Made by a program: the position numbers and the translations under genes. Shown piece by piece: positions 16,581 through 23,748 of a DNA stretch of 36,128 nucleotides; the first letter of the stretch is position 1, and each line of letters opens with the position of its first letter. The stretch is from a virus. A model generated the notes under the pieces. The model did no database searches and was not told the origin of the DNA. It was given only the letters and a program-made list of their open reading frames with translations. Where the stretch lies: positions 1 through 36,128 of the IMG/VR virus record IMGVR_UViG_3300032105_000061; one strand, written 5' to 3'.

Positions 16581-17320
16581 GTTGCCCTCGAATAGACCAT
16601 CGGCGGGATGCCGAGGCCACGCACTTTGACTTTTTCGAATCCCTGAGCTGCCATGAATCGGTTGAACTCTAATTTCGTGTAACAGGTATGAGCAGAGTTC
16701 TTGTCCGATTTCCCGAACGGTGCATACACGATCACCAGCCGGAAATTCCGAATCCAGCCATCGAGCCAGCTTTCAAGGTCATGGATGTGTTCGAAAACGT
16801 CCGAACTGTACAGCCAGTCCACAGGTCCGAAATGACCGTGAGCCAATTCTTTCGTCGTCTTCGACAGATTGACAATTGTTAGCCTGACCATCGCAAGGGC
16901 GCGCATTTTCTCGATCATCTGCAATGAGTTTTTATTGATTTCCGCCAGATAAGCGCAAGCGAATCCTAATCGCGCCAGCGCAACGCCATCGGTCCCGATC
17001 CCTGATCCCACTTCGCAGAACGTATTCATGCCAAGTTGTTTTGCAATCGTCCCTGCGTGGATCACCCGACGCAATCTCTGCCCGTTGCGCTCCTGATGCC
17101 ATGCCGCGACTTCCTCTGTGACCAACAACGAGTCGCGATAAAAAAGGTTGTAGTCATCCTCTGTCTTCGGCGAGCAAACATCCCATTCAGCATTAAGCAA
17201 TTGTTCTGCCTCCGGCCGGGGCCGATAGCCGAACAGAATCTTAAAGGCAACGCCGGCATTCAGATACAGGTAGCGAATCAATTCGGCATCGAGCCGGCCG
17301 CGTTCGAAATTAACTTGCAT
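16577..17320 (-). CDS. Class I SAM-dependent methyltransferase
   Basis: A 247-residue protein with the Rossmann SAM-binding motif I EVGSGIGTDGVALA (about residues 103-116), an acidic end of strand 2 (LAEIN) and a SSDVFEHIHDLESWL motif IV/V typical of UbiG/Methyltransf_11-type small-molecule or sugar methyltransferases. It lacks the DPPY and PC motifs of DNA base methylases. Start taken at ATG 17318-17320 (a TTG precedes). In this neighbourhood it might methylate a sugar or nucleotide intermediate; that is inference. It overlaps the upstream gene by 11 nt. Confidence 0.78.
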   Translation of the reverse strand: MQVNFERGRLDAELIRYLYLNAGVAFKILFGYRPRPEAEQLLNAEWDVCSPKTEDDYNLFYRDSLLVTEEVAAWHQERNGQRLRRVIHAGTIAKQLGMNTFCEVGSGIGTDGVALARLGFACAYLAEINKNSLQMIEKMRALAMVRLTIVNLSKTTKELAHGHFGPVDWLYSSDVFEHIHDLESWLDGWIRNFRLVIVYAPFGKSDKNSAHTCYTKLEFNRFMAAQGFEKVKVRGLGIPPMVYSRAT

Positions 17321-17525
17321 CAATCACGTCCGAATACTTGGGCCAATACGGACGCCTTTTCCGCAACATCAGATATCGCTTTTTGAAATCTCGTCGGCAC
17401 ATAAACTTGAATCGAAAGGCGGAGGTAGCATCGCAATCGATTGTTCCATCTTCATTGGTCACATACCAACGCCACCACGTAACATTTCGAAAGTAGACAC
17501 CCGAGCGAAAGTAGGTAACTTTCAT
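17310..17525 (-). CDS. Small aromatic-rich hypothetical protein
   Basis: A 71-residue protein rich in Trp, Tyr, Phe and Arg (YFRNVTWWRWYVTNEDG at the N terminus, a basic RRDFKKRYLMLRKRR segment later). The start overlaps the upstream stop (ATGA) and the end overlaps the methyltransferase start. No family is recognised; the pattern suggests a small beta-barrel or nucleic-acid-binding fold. Confidence 0.6.
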   Translation of the reverse strand: MKVTYFRSGVYFRNVTWWRWYVTNEDGTIDCDATSAFRFKFMCRRDFKKRYLMLRKRRPYWPKYSDVIDAS

Positions 17526-17752
17526 CGTTTGATTCCCGTAACTCTCTCCTGAACATGATCTGCAAGCTGCTCCCAGATCGTTTCGCGTCGATAATGATTA
17601 CGCGCATTCCAGCTATGGTCGTGCTCGACGTAGCGATGGCCGAGGTCATCTGTCCTGATTCGCTGCGGGTACTTGCCGTGCTTCTCATACCATTCCACCT
17701 CGTAGTGCATCTGCTCGATGCGGGTGCAGCAGGGCCGCTTACGTCGAGCCAC
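17522..17752 (-). CDS. Small hypothetical protein with His-rich segment
   Basis: A 76-residue protein. Beginning MARRKRPCCTRIEQMHYEVEW, it contains HRYVEHDHSWNARNHYRRE, a His-rich stretch that could bind metal. The two Cys near residue 8 may contribute. It is ATGA-coupled to the next gene and overlaps the DUF4031 gene by 14 nt. The function is unknown. Confidence 0.6.
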   Translation of the reverse strand: MARRKRPCCTRIEQMHYEVEWYEKHGKYPQRIRTDDLGHRYVEHDHSWNARNHYRRETIWEQLADHVQERVTGIKR

Positions 17753-17999
17753 GTCTGTTCCGAACTAACCGGCCTGCATCCCGTATCGATATTTCAACCG
17801 CACCCGCTTCCACCGCTTTCGCCTTTTTACTCAAACAGATATCGAAATGACTTCGGTGACTTCCCGCGTGCTGATGCCATCGGTGAGCAACCCCGATCCT
17901 GTCGGCCATCGCAAGCAGTTCATGTTCGGTATCGGCAAGCATGTGGCACATAATCATTCGGCCATATCGGGCCTTCATGCCATCGACATAAACGGTCAC
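17739..17999 (-). CDS. DUF4031 domain protein
   Basis: An 86-residue protein. The pattern MTVYVDGMKARYGRMIMCHM, then ELLAMADRIGVAHRWHQ, SHFDICLSKKAKAVEAGAVEI, matches the small DUF4031 family common in phages and bacteria, with conserved Asp, His and Trp residues. The molecular function of the family is unknown. It is ATGA-coupled to the upstream coiled-coil gene (overlap 17996-17999). Confidence 0.8.
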   Translation of the reverse strand: MTVYVDGMKARYGRMIMCHMLADTEHELLAMADRIGVAHRWHQHAGSHRSHFDICLSKKAKAVEAGAVEISIRDAGRLVRNRRGST

Positions 18000-18208
18000 G
18001 CAGTCTGCTTTTTCCGGGCCAGCGATTCTACCTTTTTGAGTCCCTTCAGCTCTGCCTCCAACGAGGCGATTCGGTGTTCGGTCTGCAATGTTTCTTTCCT
18101 GATTCGCAGATATCGATTGACCACAGCAAGCGCCTTGTCTCCGTGCTCCTTAAATAGTTTGTCCATCACCGGGCAACCCTCGCGGTAAATTGGTGCATCA
18201 TATTTCAT
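17996..18208 (-). CDS. Small coiled-coil hypothetical protein
   Basis: A 70-residue, mostly helical protein. The C-terminal 35 residues (RIRKETLQTEHRIASLEAEL and following) form a coiled coil with a Lys-rich tail. Overlaps the HNH gene by 11 nt and the DUF4031 gene by 4 nt. Possible oligomeric adaptor; family not recognised. Confidence 0.6.
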   Translation of the reverse strand: MKYDAPIYREGCPVMDKLFKEHGDKALAVVNRYLRIRKETLQTEHRIASLEAELKGLKKVESLARKKQTA

Positions 18209-18536
18209 TTTGTTTCCCTATCCAATCAATGGCCCGACCTTCGCGTCGGGTCTGGTACGCAGTTTGCGCATGATGCCTGGCGTCATAGGTCAGGTGGCAC
18301 CTCTGACACCAGTGTTTCAAATTATCGTCGTCGCAATTCTCCGGCGTATGGTCAAGATGGCCGACAGTCAACACGACCGACGACCCGGTAATCGGGTGCG
18401 GCTCGCGATTCGCCGCCCTGCACTCCGGATATGCTGGTGATCCCTCGCAGCAATCTCCGGAGCGCTCACGAATATGCGCGACGATTTCCTTCCAGTTTGG
18501 CGGGTATCGAGCAGCATTTTCCGGCTTTATCGGCAC
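18198..18536 (-). CDS. HNH endonuclease
   Basis: A 112-residue protein started at GTG 18534-18536. It has a zinc-binding CCEGSPAYPEC pair, the core VLTVGHLDHTPENCDDDNLKHWCQRCHLTYD with the HNH-type His and Asn, and a C-terminal RREG region. Phage HNH proteins of this type often lie near terminase genes of cos phages (HK97 gp74 type) and may help DNA cleavage at packaging; here it is 4 kb from terS but in the same operon. It could alternatively be a homing nuclease. Confidence 0.78.
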   Translation of the reverse strand: MPIKPENAARYPPNWKEIVAHIRERSGDCCEGSPAYPECRAANREPHPITGSSVVLTVGHLDHTPENCDDDNLKHWCQRCHLTYDARHHAQTAYQTRREGRAIDWIGKQNEI

Positions 18537-18676
18537 TCACGATCTCCCACTCCCGCCCCCGGCCGGCCGACAAGTATTGCAGTATCGTGGAAGTCACAAG
18601 CGCCGCCCGGACAGATGACGAATACATAATCCTTGCCGCTATGATTCCACAGTCGCCATTTCGTAACTGATCGCAT
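18527..18676 (-). CDS. Small hypothetical protein (49 aa)
   Basis: This 49-residue protein begins MRSVTKWRLWNHSGKDYVFV. Its ATG at 18674-18676 overlaps the stop of the lipoprotein gene (TGATG), and its end overlaps the HNH start. It has CPGGACDFHD with two Cys and one His. The stop/start coupling is the evidence; the function is unknown. Confidence 0.5.
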   Translation of the reverse strand: MRSVTKWRLWNHSGKDYVFVICPGGACDFHDTAILVGRPGAGVGDRECR

Positions 18677-19065
18677 CAGCAAAGCCCCTCTACGCAGTGC
18701 CGTGTGATTCCATACCCGTGATCCACCCTATTGAATTCCTGCCAGTACGGTCGCCACTTCGCAGCCAGTGCCCGCGAAAGCAGATAATCAAAGACAGCAA
18801 GACTCGCAAAATACATATAGGTATCGGACGATTTCGGTGTGCGGCCCAAAACTAATTTGGGCAAATTTCCGTCCTCCGTGAAGCCACCCGAATCTTTTAA
18901 GTGCGCGGTAAGATGCGCGTCACAGGCAACGAGAATTGTCACGCCGGCCTGCATAGCGGTGTCACGAGTCGTCCACTCATCGGTGTGAGCGCAGCCGACG
19001 TTGAGTGAGGCCAGCAGCGCCAGCGTCGCAGCCCGCCACCTGACATTCGACTTTTTCCAGGCCAT
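18676..19065 (-). CDS. Putative phage lipoprotein
   Basis: A 129-residue protein if started at ATG 19063-19065. The N terminus MAWKKSNVRWRAATLALLAS ends in a lipobox LNVGC (Cys25), a clear lipoprotein signal. The mature part begins AHTDEWTTRDTAMQ and has LGRTPKSSDTYMYFASLAVF, like a family of small phage and proteobacterial lipoproteins often found near lysis or structural genes. No good Shine-Dalgarno precedes the ATG, and the frame is open 140 codons further upstream (see the longer reading), so a fused product is also possible. Confidence 0.6.
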   Translation of the reverse strand: MAWKKSNVRWRAATLALLASLNVGCAHTDEWTTRDTAMQAGVTILVACDAHLTAHLKDSGGFTEDGNLPKLVLGRTPKSSDTYMYFASLAVFDYLLSRALAAKWRPYWQEFNRVDHGYGITRHCVEGLC

Positions 19066-19485
19066 CGTTAGCGACGAACGCACAAAGCGAAGCGAACCCG
19101 ACGCCCAAAGCAGGAGACTAATCAAATTCGGCAACTCCGAATTACCTACCGGCTTTAGCTCCCCAGAGGACCCGCTATCCGACTTCGACCCCCCGCCCCC
19201 GGTTACGTTATTCTTTTTTTTTGAACTGTCCGGATGAACCAGGGTCAGCCCTGGGGCCTCCGGGCAAGTATTCGAGGCAAGCTGCGCAGCAATCATGGCA
19301 TCGCTTTTTATCAGCACAACGTGCGATCGGTCTGCATCGAATCGAGTTCCAGTGTAGCGGACCCTCGCCACAGGTTCGCCATCCAGTTCGCAACTGATGG
19401 TTGCATCCGCAGCGTAAAGGTCGATACCCGCCCCGCCCATTAAGCGCCGCGCAGTTGCCATCGGATGCACTTCAAAATCACGCAT
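18676..19485 (-). CDS. Longer in-frame reading: N-terminal domain plus linker plus lipoprotein
   Basis: From ATG 19483-19485, inside the end of the upstream gene, the frame encodes about 90 residues of a globular domain (MRDFEVHPMATARRLMGG to HPDSSKKK), then a Gly/Ser-rich linker, a short hydrophobic segment, and then the lipoprotein with its signal peptide inside. A signal peptide in the middle of a protein is odd. A run of nine A (19214-19222) lies at the domain end, and in both other frames a stop follows within five codons. The A run may be miscounted, or slippage may make a short form; then the first gene would end near 19210. Confidence 0.45.
   Translation of the reverse strand: MRDFEVHPMATARRLMGGAGIDLYAADATISCELDGEPVARVRYTGTRFDADRSHVVLIKSDAMIAAQLASNTCPEAPGLTLVHPDSSKKKNNVTGGGGSKSDSGSSGELKPVGNSELPNLISLLLWASGSLRFVRSSLTMAWKKSNVRWRAATLALLASLNVGCAHTDEWTTRDTAMQAGVTILVACDAHLTAHLKDSGGFTEDGNLPKLVLGRTPKSSDTYMYFASLAVFDYLLSRALAAKWRPYWQEFNRVDHGYGITRHCVEGLC
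19125..19143 (-). promoter_or_regulatory. Perfect 7-bp hairpin between the N-terminal domain and the lipoprotein
   Basis: The arms aattcgg and ccgaatt pair around a 5-nt loop, in the low-complexity stretch between the two parts of the reading frame. It would fit a short non-coding spacer better than a linker, which supports the two-gene view, but there is no T-run. Confidence 0.4.
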
Positions 19486-19753
19486 CGTCGGGTGATTCTT
19501 TTTCTTTTTTAGGCTCTGTTTTAAGCGGCAAAGCAGCAGGCATTCTCGGTGCAATTATCTCGTAGAATCGTTGCATGTTGACTGCTTGTACAGTCACCAT
19601 ATTGCGCAAATCGTTGAGGTTTGCATTGATCGATTCAATATGGGCCGGGGTGCCCATGCCGACCAGCCGATGCGGATATACAGCTGCCTGATGTAGCTGA
19701 TTGGCAAGCGACTGACGTTCGTCAGCCGACAATTTATCTAAGTCTATGGTCAT
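19478..19753 (-). CDS. Small structural-type hypothetical protein
   Basis: A 91-residue protein started at ATG 19751-19753, one base behind the SD-like CAGGTGGGAACC. A helix-rich N terminus (MTIDLDKLSADERQSLANQL), a central LRNMVTVQAVNMQRFYE helix, and a Lys/Glu-rich tail. The end overlaps the next start by 8 nt. Perhaps a scaffold or chaperone-like protein; family not recognised. Confidence 0.6.
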   Translation of the reverse strand: MTIDLDKLSADERQSLANQLHQAAVYPHRLVGMGTPAHIESINANLNDLRNMVTVQAVNMQRFYEIIAPRMPAALPLKTEPKKEKESPDDA

Positions 19754-19776
19754 GGTTCCCACCTGATCGCGTTCGG

Positions 19777-20154
19777 TTACTCCTGTCCGGTACGGCCGAT
19801 CATTTGCAGACTGGTTTCAAATATCGGCGCTGTACCCGCAATGGTCACTTCGGCACGGATGAACGGTCGCGCCTGTTCGATGTAGAAATCGATTTCCTGT
19901 TCCGAATCCGTCACGCCTACCTGTATGAAGTTCACCGCTGGCGTCAGCGACGCATAGGCACCACCCAACGTCAGACCATCAGTAATTTCGATGTCCATAG
20001 TGCGACCCGCGCCCGACACGGAATCGACAGCAAGGCACAGCTTCACCATGTCCTGAAATTCGGAAACATCGATGCCCGTCAGACTGACGGTTGTAATCAA
20101 TCGCTGCGGCGGGATGGGTGATGTTTTCAGTACACAGTTTTCTAATCGGTTCAT
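19777..20154 (-). CDS. Structural-type hypothetical protein
   Basis: A 125-residue protein, beta-rich, with TTVSLTGIDVSEFQDMVKL near the N terminus and AEVTIAGTAPIFETSLQMIG near the end. The composition (Thr, Val, Ile, Gly, few charges) is that of a phage head or tail accessory protein. It lies between the gp10/gpZ-like gene and a small gene. The function is inferred from context only. Confidence 0.6.
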   Translation of the reverse strand: MNRLENCVLKTSPIPPQRLITTVSLTGIDVSEFQDMVKLCLAVDSVSGAGRTMDIEITDGLTLGGAYASLTPAVNFIQVGVTDSEQEIDFYIEQARPFIRAEVTIAGTAPIFETSLQMIGRTGQE

Positions 20155-20163
20155 GTTTGTCCC

Positions 20164-20802
20164 CTATCGTGCTGACCTCAGTGCCTGGCGAAATGATCGT
20201 TCGAATAGCCTCGGCCAATTAACCCTTATTGAGTTTTGACCCCGTTCGAAAAACCTATAACCCGGACGATAGACTGCTTGCCGTTCATAGGCAAGCAGCA
20301 GTTGAAGCCTGCTACCCTTGCGCAGCTTGCCGCGCTTCGTTTTTGTCGGTGCTTTCCAGATACCCGCAACACCGCCAAGCGTGGCAGAAAAGGCACCTCT
20401 CGCCAATTGCGCTTTCGCCATCTGGCTACGCGGCAGGTTCCCAAATCGATTCAGTTTGATTCGACCCGGACCCGGCTTTGCTGGTCGCAGCGCAAGTGCA
20501 ACGCCCTTCGGTAATCGAACTCCGCCGAATATAAGGTATTGCAGATACTCATTCTGCTTCGGCAAAATAAACAGCCTTCCGCTAAGGCTTTTCTTATCTG
20601 CACTATCAACGCGAAACCCCCGACGCGTGAATGGCACCGGATTTCGAATGTCCTTGTCGAGCTGTCGCAGGACATCCTTTTGGGCGACCTGCAATGTCTG
20701 CGTAATTGCTCGTGCCGTGGCAAACGGTATCTGCTTTTTCTGCACGTTGCGCAGGAACCGTCTGACCTGTTTAGTCTCGACCTTAATTTTAATCTGGATC
20801 AT
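20164..20802 (-). CDS. HK97 gp10 / minor tail protein Z-like protein
   Basis: A 212-residue basic protein started at ATG 20800-20802, overlapping the upstream stop (ATGA); the longer reading of the frame has a low-quality His/Arg-rich N terminus. KVETKQVRRFLRNVQKKQIPFATARAITQT and the DIRNPVPFTRRGFRV segment resemble the tail-completion or gpZ-like proteins that join tail and head. Lys/Arg-rich C terminus. Being outside the main head-tail cluster is unusual for this family. Confidence 0.6.
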   Translation of the reverse strand: MIQIKIKVETKQVRRFLRNVQKKQIPFATARAITQTLQVAQKDVLRQLDKDIRNPVPFTRRGFRVDSADKKSLSGRLFILPKQNEYLQYLIFGGVRLPKGVALALRPAKPGPGRIKLNRFGNLPRSQMAKAQLARGAFSATLGGVAGIWKAPTKTKRGKLRKGSRLQLLLAYERQAVYRPGYRFFERGQNSIRVNWPRLFERSFRQALRSAR

Positions 20803-21185
20803 GCAGGAATGACGTTGCCAAGCACTGTCATCGTGCCGGTCATCACGGTTGTTTTCACGCCCGAAGCACTCACCATTCTGGCCTCGTGGTGATAATCTGT
20901 CCTGATTCGGCCAATGCTCAAAGGTTCCGTGTCGGTGTCCTGAACATCGATGCGGAATTTTCCTTTGTTCAATCCAGTCTGTGGCAAAATAATCGTGATG
21001 TTTGCAGGGCTCGTGTAAAAGAAAATTCTGCTCTTGCTTTTGGCATCGATTGCAACCGCCCACACAATCGTCGCGCCAGTGATACCTACAGCAACCGCAT
21101 TTTCATTAAGCACGGTGACGTTGATGGTCTTGTCGTTGCCGGAAACGATTTCGAAATTCTGCGGTATCAGTTTTTTCTGTGACAT
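20799..21185 (-). CDS. BppU-like N-terminal-type structural protein
   Basis: A 128-residue beta-sandwich-like protein: FEIVSGNDKTINVTVLNEN, then ITGATIVWAVAIDAKSKS, then GKFRIDVQDTDT, and YHHEARMVSASGVKTTVMTG. This Ig-like pattern occurs in baseplate or structural proteins of many siphophages (BppU N-terminal type). The end couples by ATGA to the next gene. Confidence 0.62.
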   Translation of the reverse strand: MSQKKLIPQNFEIVSGNDKTINVTVLNENAVAVGITGATIVWAVAIDAKSKSRIFFYTSPANITIILPQTGLNKGKFRIDVQDTDTEPLSIGRIRTDYHHEARMVSASGVKTTVMTGTMTVLGNVIPA

Positions 21186-21187
21186 GG

Positions 21188-22102
21188 CTACGTATCCGAA
21201 TTAACTGTCGCTTTCAATTCTACAGCAATTTGGCGACCGTCAAGACTCAGCGCGATCTGACGGCCCTGAAGTTCGAGTGATAATACCCGACCATCCAGCA
21301 CAATTGCGTCGATTATGACATCACCCGCGGTAGCCGCCGTGCCGGCCGGAATTATTATCGGCAGCTCTGTCGGAGCGAATATCTGCCACAAGTTCTGTTT
21401 AAGAGACATGTGCTCATCAGCGGATAACTCTCGCAGCCAAAGTGCGCAAAGAAATATCGCTCCTTCAAACCGCTCTGCGCCCACGGGACCAGAGCCAAGA
21501 CCCATTTCCTGACGTGTACTCACCACGTCAAAGCCACCCGTAACACCCGTTTCTTTTGCACCGACCTCAACTCCATCATGATATTCGGAGCAAACGCCGG
21601 CCGGGCTTATGCTGAAAGCGGTCGTGTGAACAGCGCCTAAATCACCGGACCACGGATTGGTCGCATTGAGTTTATTGTTGACATTGCCGCCGCTGTCGGT
21701 CCAGCGAATACGAGTGATCTCATTGGTTACCTGAACCCACCGCAGATGACTGACGTTATTGTCGTACCGAATACGCAAGTACGATTGTTCCACACCAGTA
21801 TCTAAGTCCCTTCTGGCCAGCAAAAAACCCGACATACCGTTGCCGGAACCTGACATGCGGGCAAAGCCTGGATGCTTCTCGCCCCACTGCACAATATTTG
21901 GGTCAACTGCTGGCCCCTGCTCGCCAGCTAAAATATCGTAATCATTAGCCAAATCGGGCGGGAGATTGTAGATAAGGTCATGCGGCGTATCGCCTACCGT
22001 CAGAAAAATCAAATCCTTAGTGATTTGATTATTAACATCAATGGGCGTGCCTGGGGGCGGCTGCCGCCGCCACGGAAGCCGCATTGTGACTGTCTTTGGC
22101 AT
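21188..22102 (-). CDS. LamG/concanavalin-A-like structural protein
   Basis: A 304-residue protein with a lectin-like jelly roll (about residues 75-245): LRIRYDNNVSHLRWVQVTN, a middle region with SPAGVCSEYHDGVEVG, and the closing motif FEGAIFLCALWLRELSADEH followed by LWQIFAP, typical of LamG domains in phage particle proteins. The C-terminal ~60 residues form short repeats (LDGRVLSLELQGRQIALSLD). It may bind cell-surface glycans or decorate the particle. The ATG overlaps the upstream stop (22102). Confidence 0.7.
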   Translation of the reverse strand: MPKTVTMRLPWRRQPPPGTPIDVNNQITKDLIFLTVGDTPHDLIYNLPPDLANDYDILAGEQGPAVDPNIVQWGEKHPGFARMSGSGNGMSGFLLARRDLDTGVEQSYLRIRYDNNVSHLRWVQVTNEITRIRWTDSGGNVNNKLNATNPWSGDLGAVHTTAFSISPAGVCSEYHDGVEVGAKETGVTGGFDVVSTRQEMGLGSGPVGAERFEGAIFLCALWLRELSADEHMSLKQNLWQIFAPTELPIIIPAGTAATAGDVIIDAIVLDGRVLSLELQGRQIALSLDGRQIAVELKATVNSDT

Positions 22103-22575
22103 CAGGCCTTCGGGCCGAAAGTATACGGCGTGATCTTTATCATCCAGTTAATGCCAATGGTCTGTCCAGTGCCGTTGTTCCTGATATAGAACTCGTGTAT
22201 CTGTGAGGTTTGAAACAGCGGCAGCACCGCGTTTTCGATAGTGGTGAAAAAGTCCACATCGAACGCCACGCTGAAGTCAATTTTGAAGGTGCCAATGTAA
22301 ACCGATACATAGCTGTCGTTCGGCACGTTCGGCTCGTTAGTGCCATCTATATTGAGCAAACGGACATACAGATCAATGCTGCCCACGGTCGGCATAGCCG
22401 TATCGAACCGGAACTTGCCGACGAAACTCGCGAACGGCGCATCTTCGTCATTTGTCCACGGCGTGATATCGGCCAGCACTGAGAAAGAGCCATTAGTAAT
22501 AACAGCGGTTGAGCCGTCGTCGATATTATCCTGGGTTCCAAACTTCGGAATGGTGTCATCGATTCCTATCGCCAT
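22102..22575 (-). CDS. Structural-type hypothetical protein
   Basis: A 157-residue acidic, beta-rich protein: SVLADITPWTNDEDAPFASF, then VGSIDLYVRLLNIDGTNEP, then HEFYIRNNGTGQTIGINW. This looks like a jelly-roll capsid or tail accessory protein. It lies in an uninterrupted row of structural-type genes, with 2 nt to the previous gene and 1-nt overlap with the next. No named family. Confidence 0.62.
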   Translation of the reverse strand: MAIGIDDTIPKFGTQDNIDDGSTAVITNGSFSVLADITPWTNDEDAPFASFVGKFRFDTAMPTVGSIDLYVRLLNIDGTNEPNVPNDSYVSVYIGTFKIDFSVAFDVDFFTTIENAVLPLFQTSQIHEFYIRNNGTGQTIGINWMIKITPYTFGPKA

Positions 22576-22577
22576 GA

Positions 22578-22886
22578 TCAGACTCCGGCATCTGCGTCAA
22601 TAAACAGGTCGATGGCTGTATCGACGTTAGCCTGAATGGCCGCATCGGCAGCGCCCGTGATGTTACTCAGGTCTGCGCCCTTGTTCAGCGCCAACACGGC
22701 CATGTAAATGCGGCGAGCCTCTCCTTCGGGACTAGTAACCGCCTTGTCTGCCCATGCCTTTCCCGCCGTGCCTGGTGTCGCCTCGGCGAGTATTCCCTCG
22801 GCCGCGATAATGACGGCGGCCGTGACTTTATTTCGTAAATCGCTGTTGTTGAACAGACCCCGCTGCTCAAACATTTTGTCATACAT
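22578..22886 (-). CDS. Hypothetical protein of phage structural type
   Basis: A 102-residue, Ala-rich helical protein. MYDKMFEQRGLFNNSDLRNK, then a hydrophobic helix VTAAVIIAAEGILAEA. The repeating helices (ARRIYMAVLALNKGADLS) resemble small siphophage proteins found beside structural genes. The function is unknown. Confidence 0.6.
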   Translation of the reverse strand: MYDKMFEQRGLFNNSDLRNKVTAAVIIAAEGILAEATPGTAGKAWADKAVTSPEGEARRIYMAVLALNKGADLSNITGAADAAIQANVDTAIDLFIDADAGV

Positions 22887-22888
22887 CG

Positions 22889-23095
22889 CTAATCCTCATT
22901 GTATTTTCCCGCAGTGGCGCCAACACCGTATCGCGTGTTTCCATTTTCGTCTGATCGAACAACCGCTGTGCCGCGCACCCGAATGTTAGGCAGGATACCG
23001 CGATTGGCGATTATTCGATTTATCTGTGCCCGTTCACGCGGCGACATATTGCCGAAGTCGCTACTCTGAATGGTTTTGTCCTTGCCGCGTCCCAT
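22889..23095 (-). CDS. Small hypothetical protein
   Basis: A 68-residue basic protein: MGRGKDKTIQSSDFGNMSPR, then RAQINRIIANRGILPNIRVRG, and a Gly-rich end. It is the second gene after the terminator, 2 nt before the next start. There is a possible small DNA-binding or neck role; not recognised. Confidence 0.55.
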   Translation of the reverse strand: MGRGKDKTIQSSDFGNMSPRERAQINRIIANRGILPNIRVRGTAVVRSDENGNTRYGVGATAGKYNED

Positions 23096-23117
23096 TGCGC
23101 GAGTTTAGCGCGTATGG

Positions 23118-23309
23118 TCAGCCGTTGGTAATCGGCAGCACATTTTCCTTCCTGAAATATCCGACCAGTCCGTTGACCAGCACAACGGAAGCGGCAACTG
23201 TACCAAGCGACGGTTCGATGTCGGTAAACATGTCGATCATTTCCCAAACGAAAGCAATGGCAAGGCCAGCTAACATGGCGGCGGTGATCGTGCCTGAAGG
23301 TTGGTTCAT
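23118..23309 (-). CDS. Two-TM holin-like membrane protein
   Basis: A 63-residue protein with two hydrophobic segments (about residues 7-27 and 36-53), a short polar loop with acidic residues between them, and a charged C-terminal RKEN. The Shine-Dalgarno AGGGGGA lies 5 nt before ATG 23307-23309. It is the first gene after the intrinsic terminator. Length and topology fit a class II-type holin, which the lysis genes at 34.8-32.9 kb otherwise lack in a clear form. Its distance from those genes is a reason for caution. Confidence 0.6.
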   Translation of the reverse strand: MNQPSGTITAAMLAGLAIAFVWEMIDMFTDIEPSLGTVAASVVLVNGLVGYFRKENVLPITNG

Positions 23310-23416
23310 GTGAATCCCCCTGTGAAAGTGCGGGACGCCAGGCCCACCAGCAAAAGCGCGGGTGGGAACGCGCGCAAAATAAATGAGCCCGACGCCCCAC
23401 GATCCGAATGGTAGCC
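23310..23416 (-). promoter_or_regulatory. Gap between early operon terminator and late operon; likely promoter and possibly the packaging site
   Basis: Non-coding on the strand of the genes, 107 nt. It holds a 6-bp inverted repeat (cccacc at 23343-23348 and ggtggg at 23361-23366). No convincing -35/-10 pair is visible, so a late promoter may need a phage factor. As one of only two clear non-coding gaps it is also a candidate for cos; this is inference. Confidence 0.4.
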
Positions 23417-23443
23417 AAAAAAAAGCCCCGCGTGAAGCAGGGC
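23417..23443 (-). terminator. Rho-independent terminator ending the early operon
   Basis: On the minus strand GCCCTGC pairs with GCGGGGC (7 bp, one G-T pair) around TTCAC, followed by eight T. It lies 24 nt downstream of the VRR-NUC gene stop. It is the strongest terminator in the window and separates the recombination operon from the structural operon. Confidence 0.88.
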
Positions 23444-23466
23444 CTAATCAATGCGCAATAATCTTA

Positions 23467-23748
23467 TTATCGCATTTGCACTTCCATCAGTGCTTGCTCT
23501 TTGGTTTCCACTATCGGAATCGAAACGTCCGGGTGATCCTCCCGGTAGGTTTTCTGTTTCGGCGTCATGCGTCCCGTCGGCATTTTGACCTCCAACACAA
23601 TCCAATGCCTTGAGTCGTGATTCCAGATAAGTAAATCGGCCGGAGCACCGATGCGATGCACGATGTGGCCGTGCTCGCGTAAATGATCGACAATCTCTGG
23701 TTCGTTTTCATCCCTCCGTGCGTCCTGTCTTTGGTTTTTTGCAGGCAT
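23467..23748 (-). CDS. VRR-NUC/PD-(D/E)XK-type nuclease
   Basis: A 93-residue protein with the fold signature of small phage VRR-NUC nucleases: an N-terminal acidic helix (E16, E18), GAPADLLIW with D38, VLEVKMPTGRMTPKQ with E53 and K55 and the later Gln. This D..ExK set is the catalytic core of PD-(D/E)XK enzymes, which cut or process DNA ends. It is the last gene of the recombination operon (start overlap TAATG). Likely role in recombination or Holliday-junction processing, by family. Confidence 0.78.
   Translation of the reverse strand: MPAKNQRQDARRDENEPEIVDHLREHGHIVHRIGAPADLLIWNHDSRHWIVLEVKMPTGRMTPKQKTYREDHPDVSIPIVETKEQALMEVQMR

Noticed and set aside
16207-16620. Minus-strand ORF of 137 codons
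   Set aside because: It overlaps two small genes with stop/start coupling and the methyltransferase end; no ribosome site, shadow composition.
14575-18676. TET/JBP dioxygenase or DNA methylase in the accessory block
   Set aside because: I looked for HxD...H and PCQ/DPPY-type motifs in the genes of this block and found none convincing; the methyltransferase lacks DNA methylase motifs.
20803-21063. N-terminal extension of the gp10/gpZ-like protein to 21063
   Set aside because: The added part is His/Arg-rich and overlaps the upstream gene; the ATGA-coupled ATG at 20802 is a better start.
23020-23451. Minus-strand ORF of 143 codons over the terminator region
   Set aside because: It runs through the intrinsic terminator and overlaps the holin-like gene in another frame; the sequence is Cys/Arg/His/Trp-rich shadow type.
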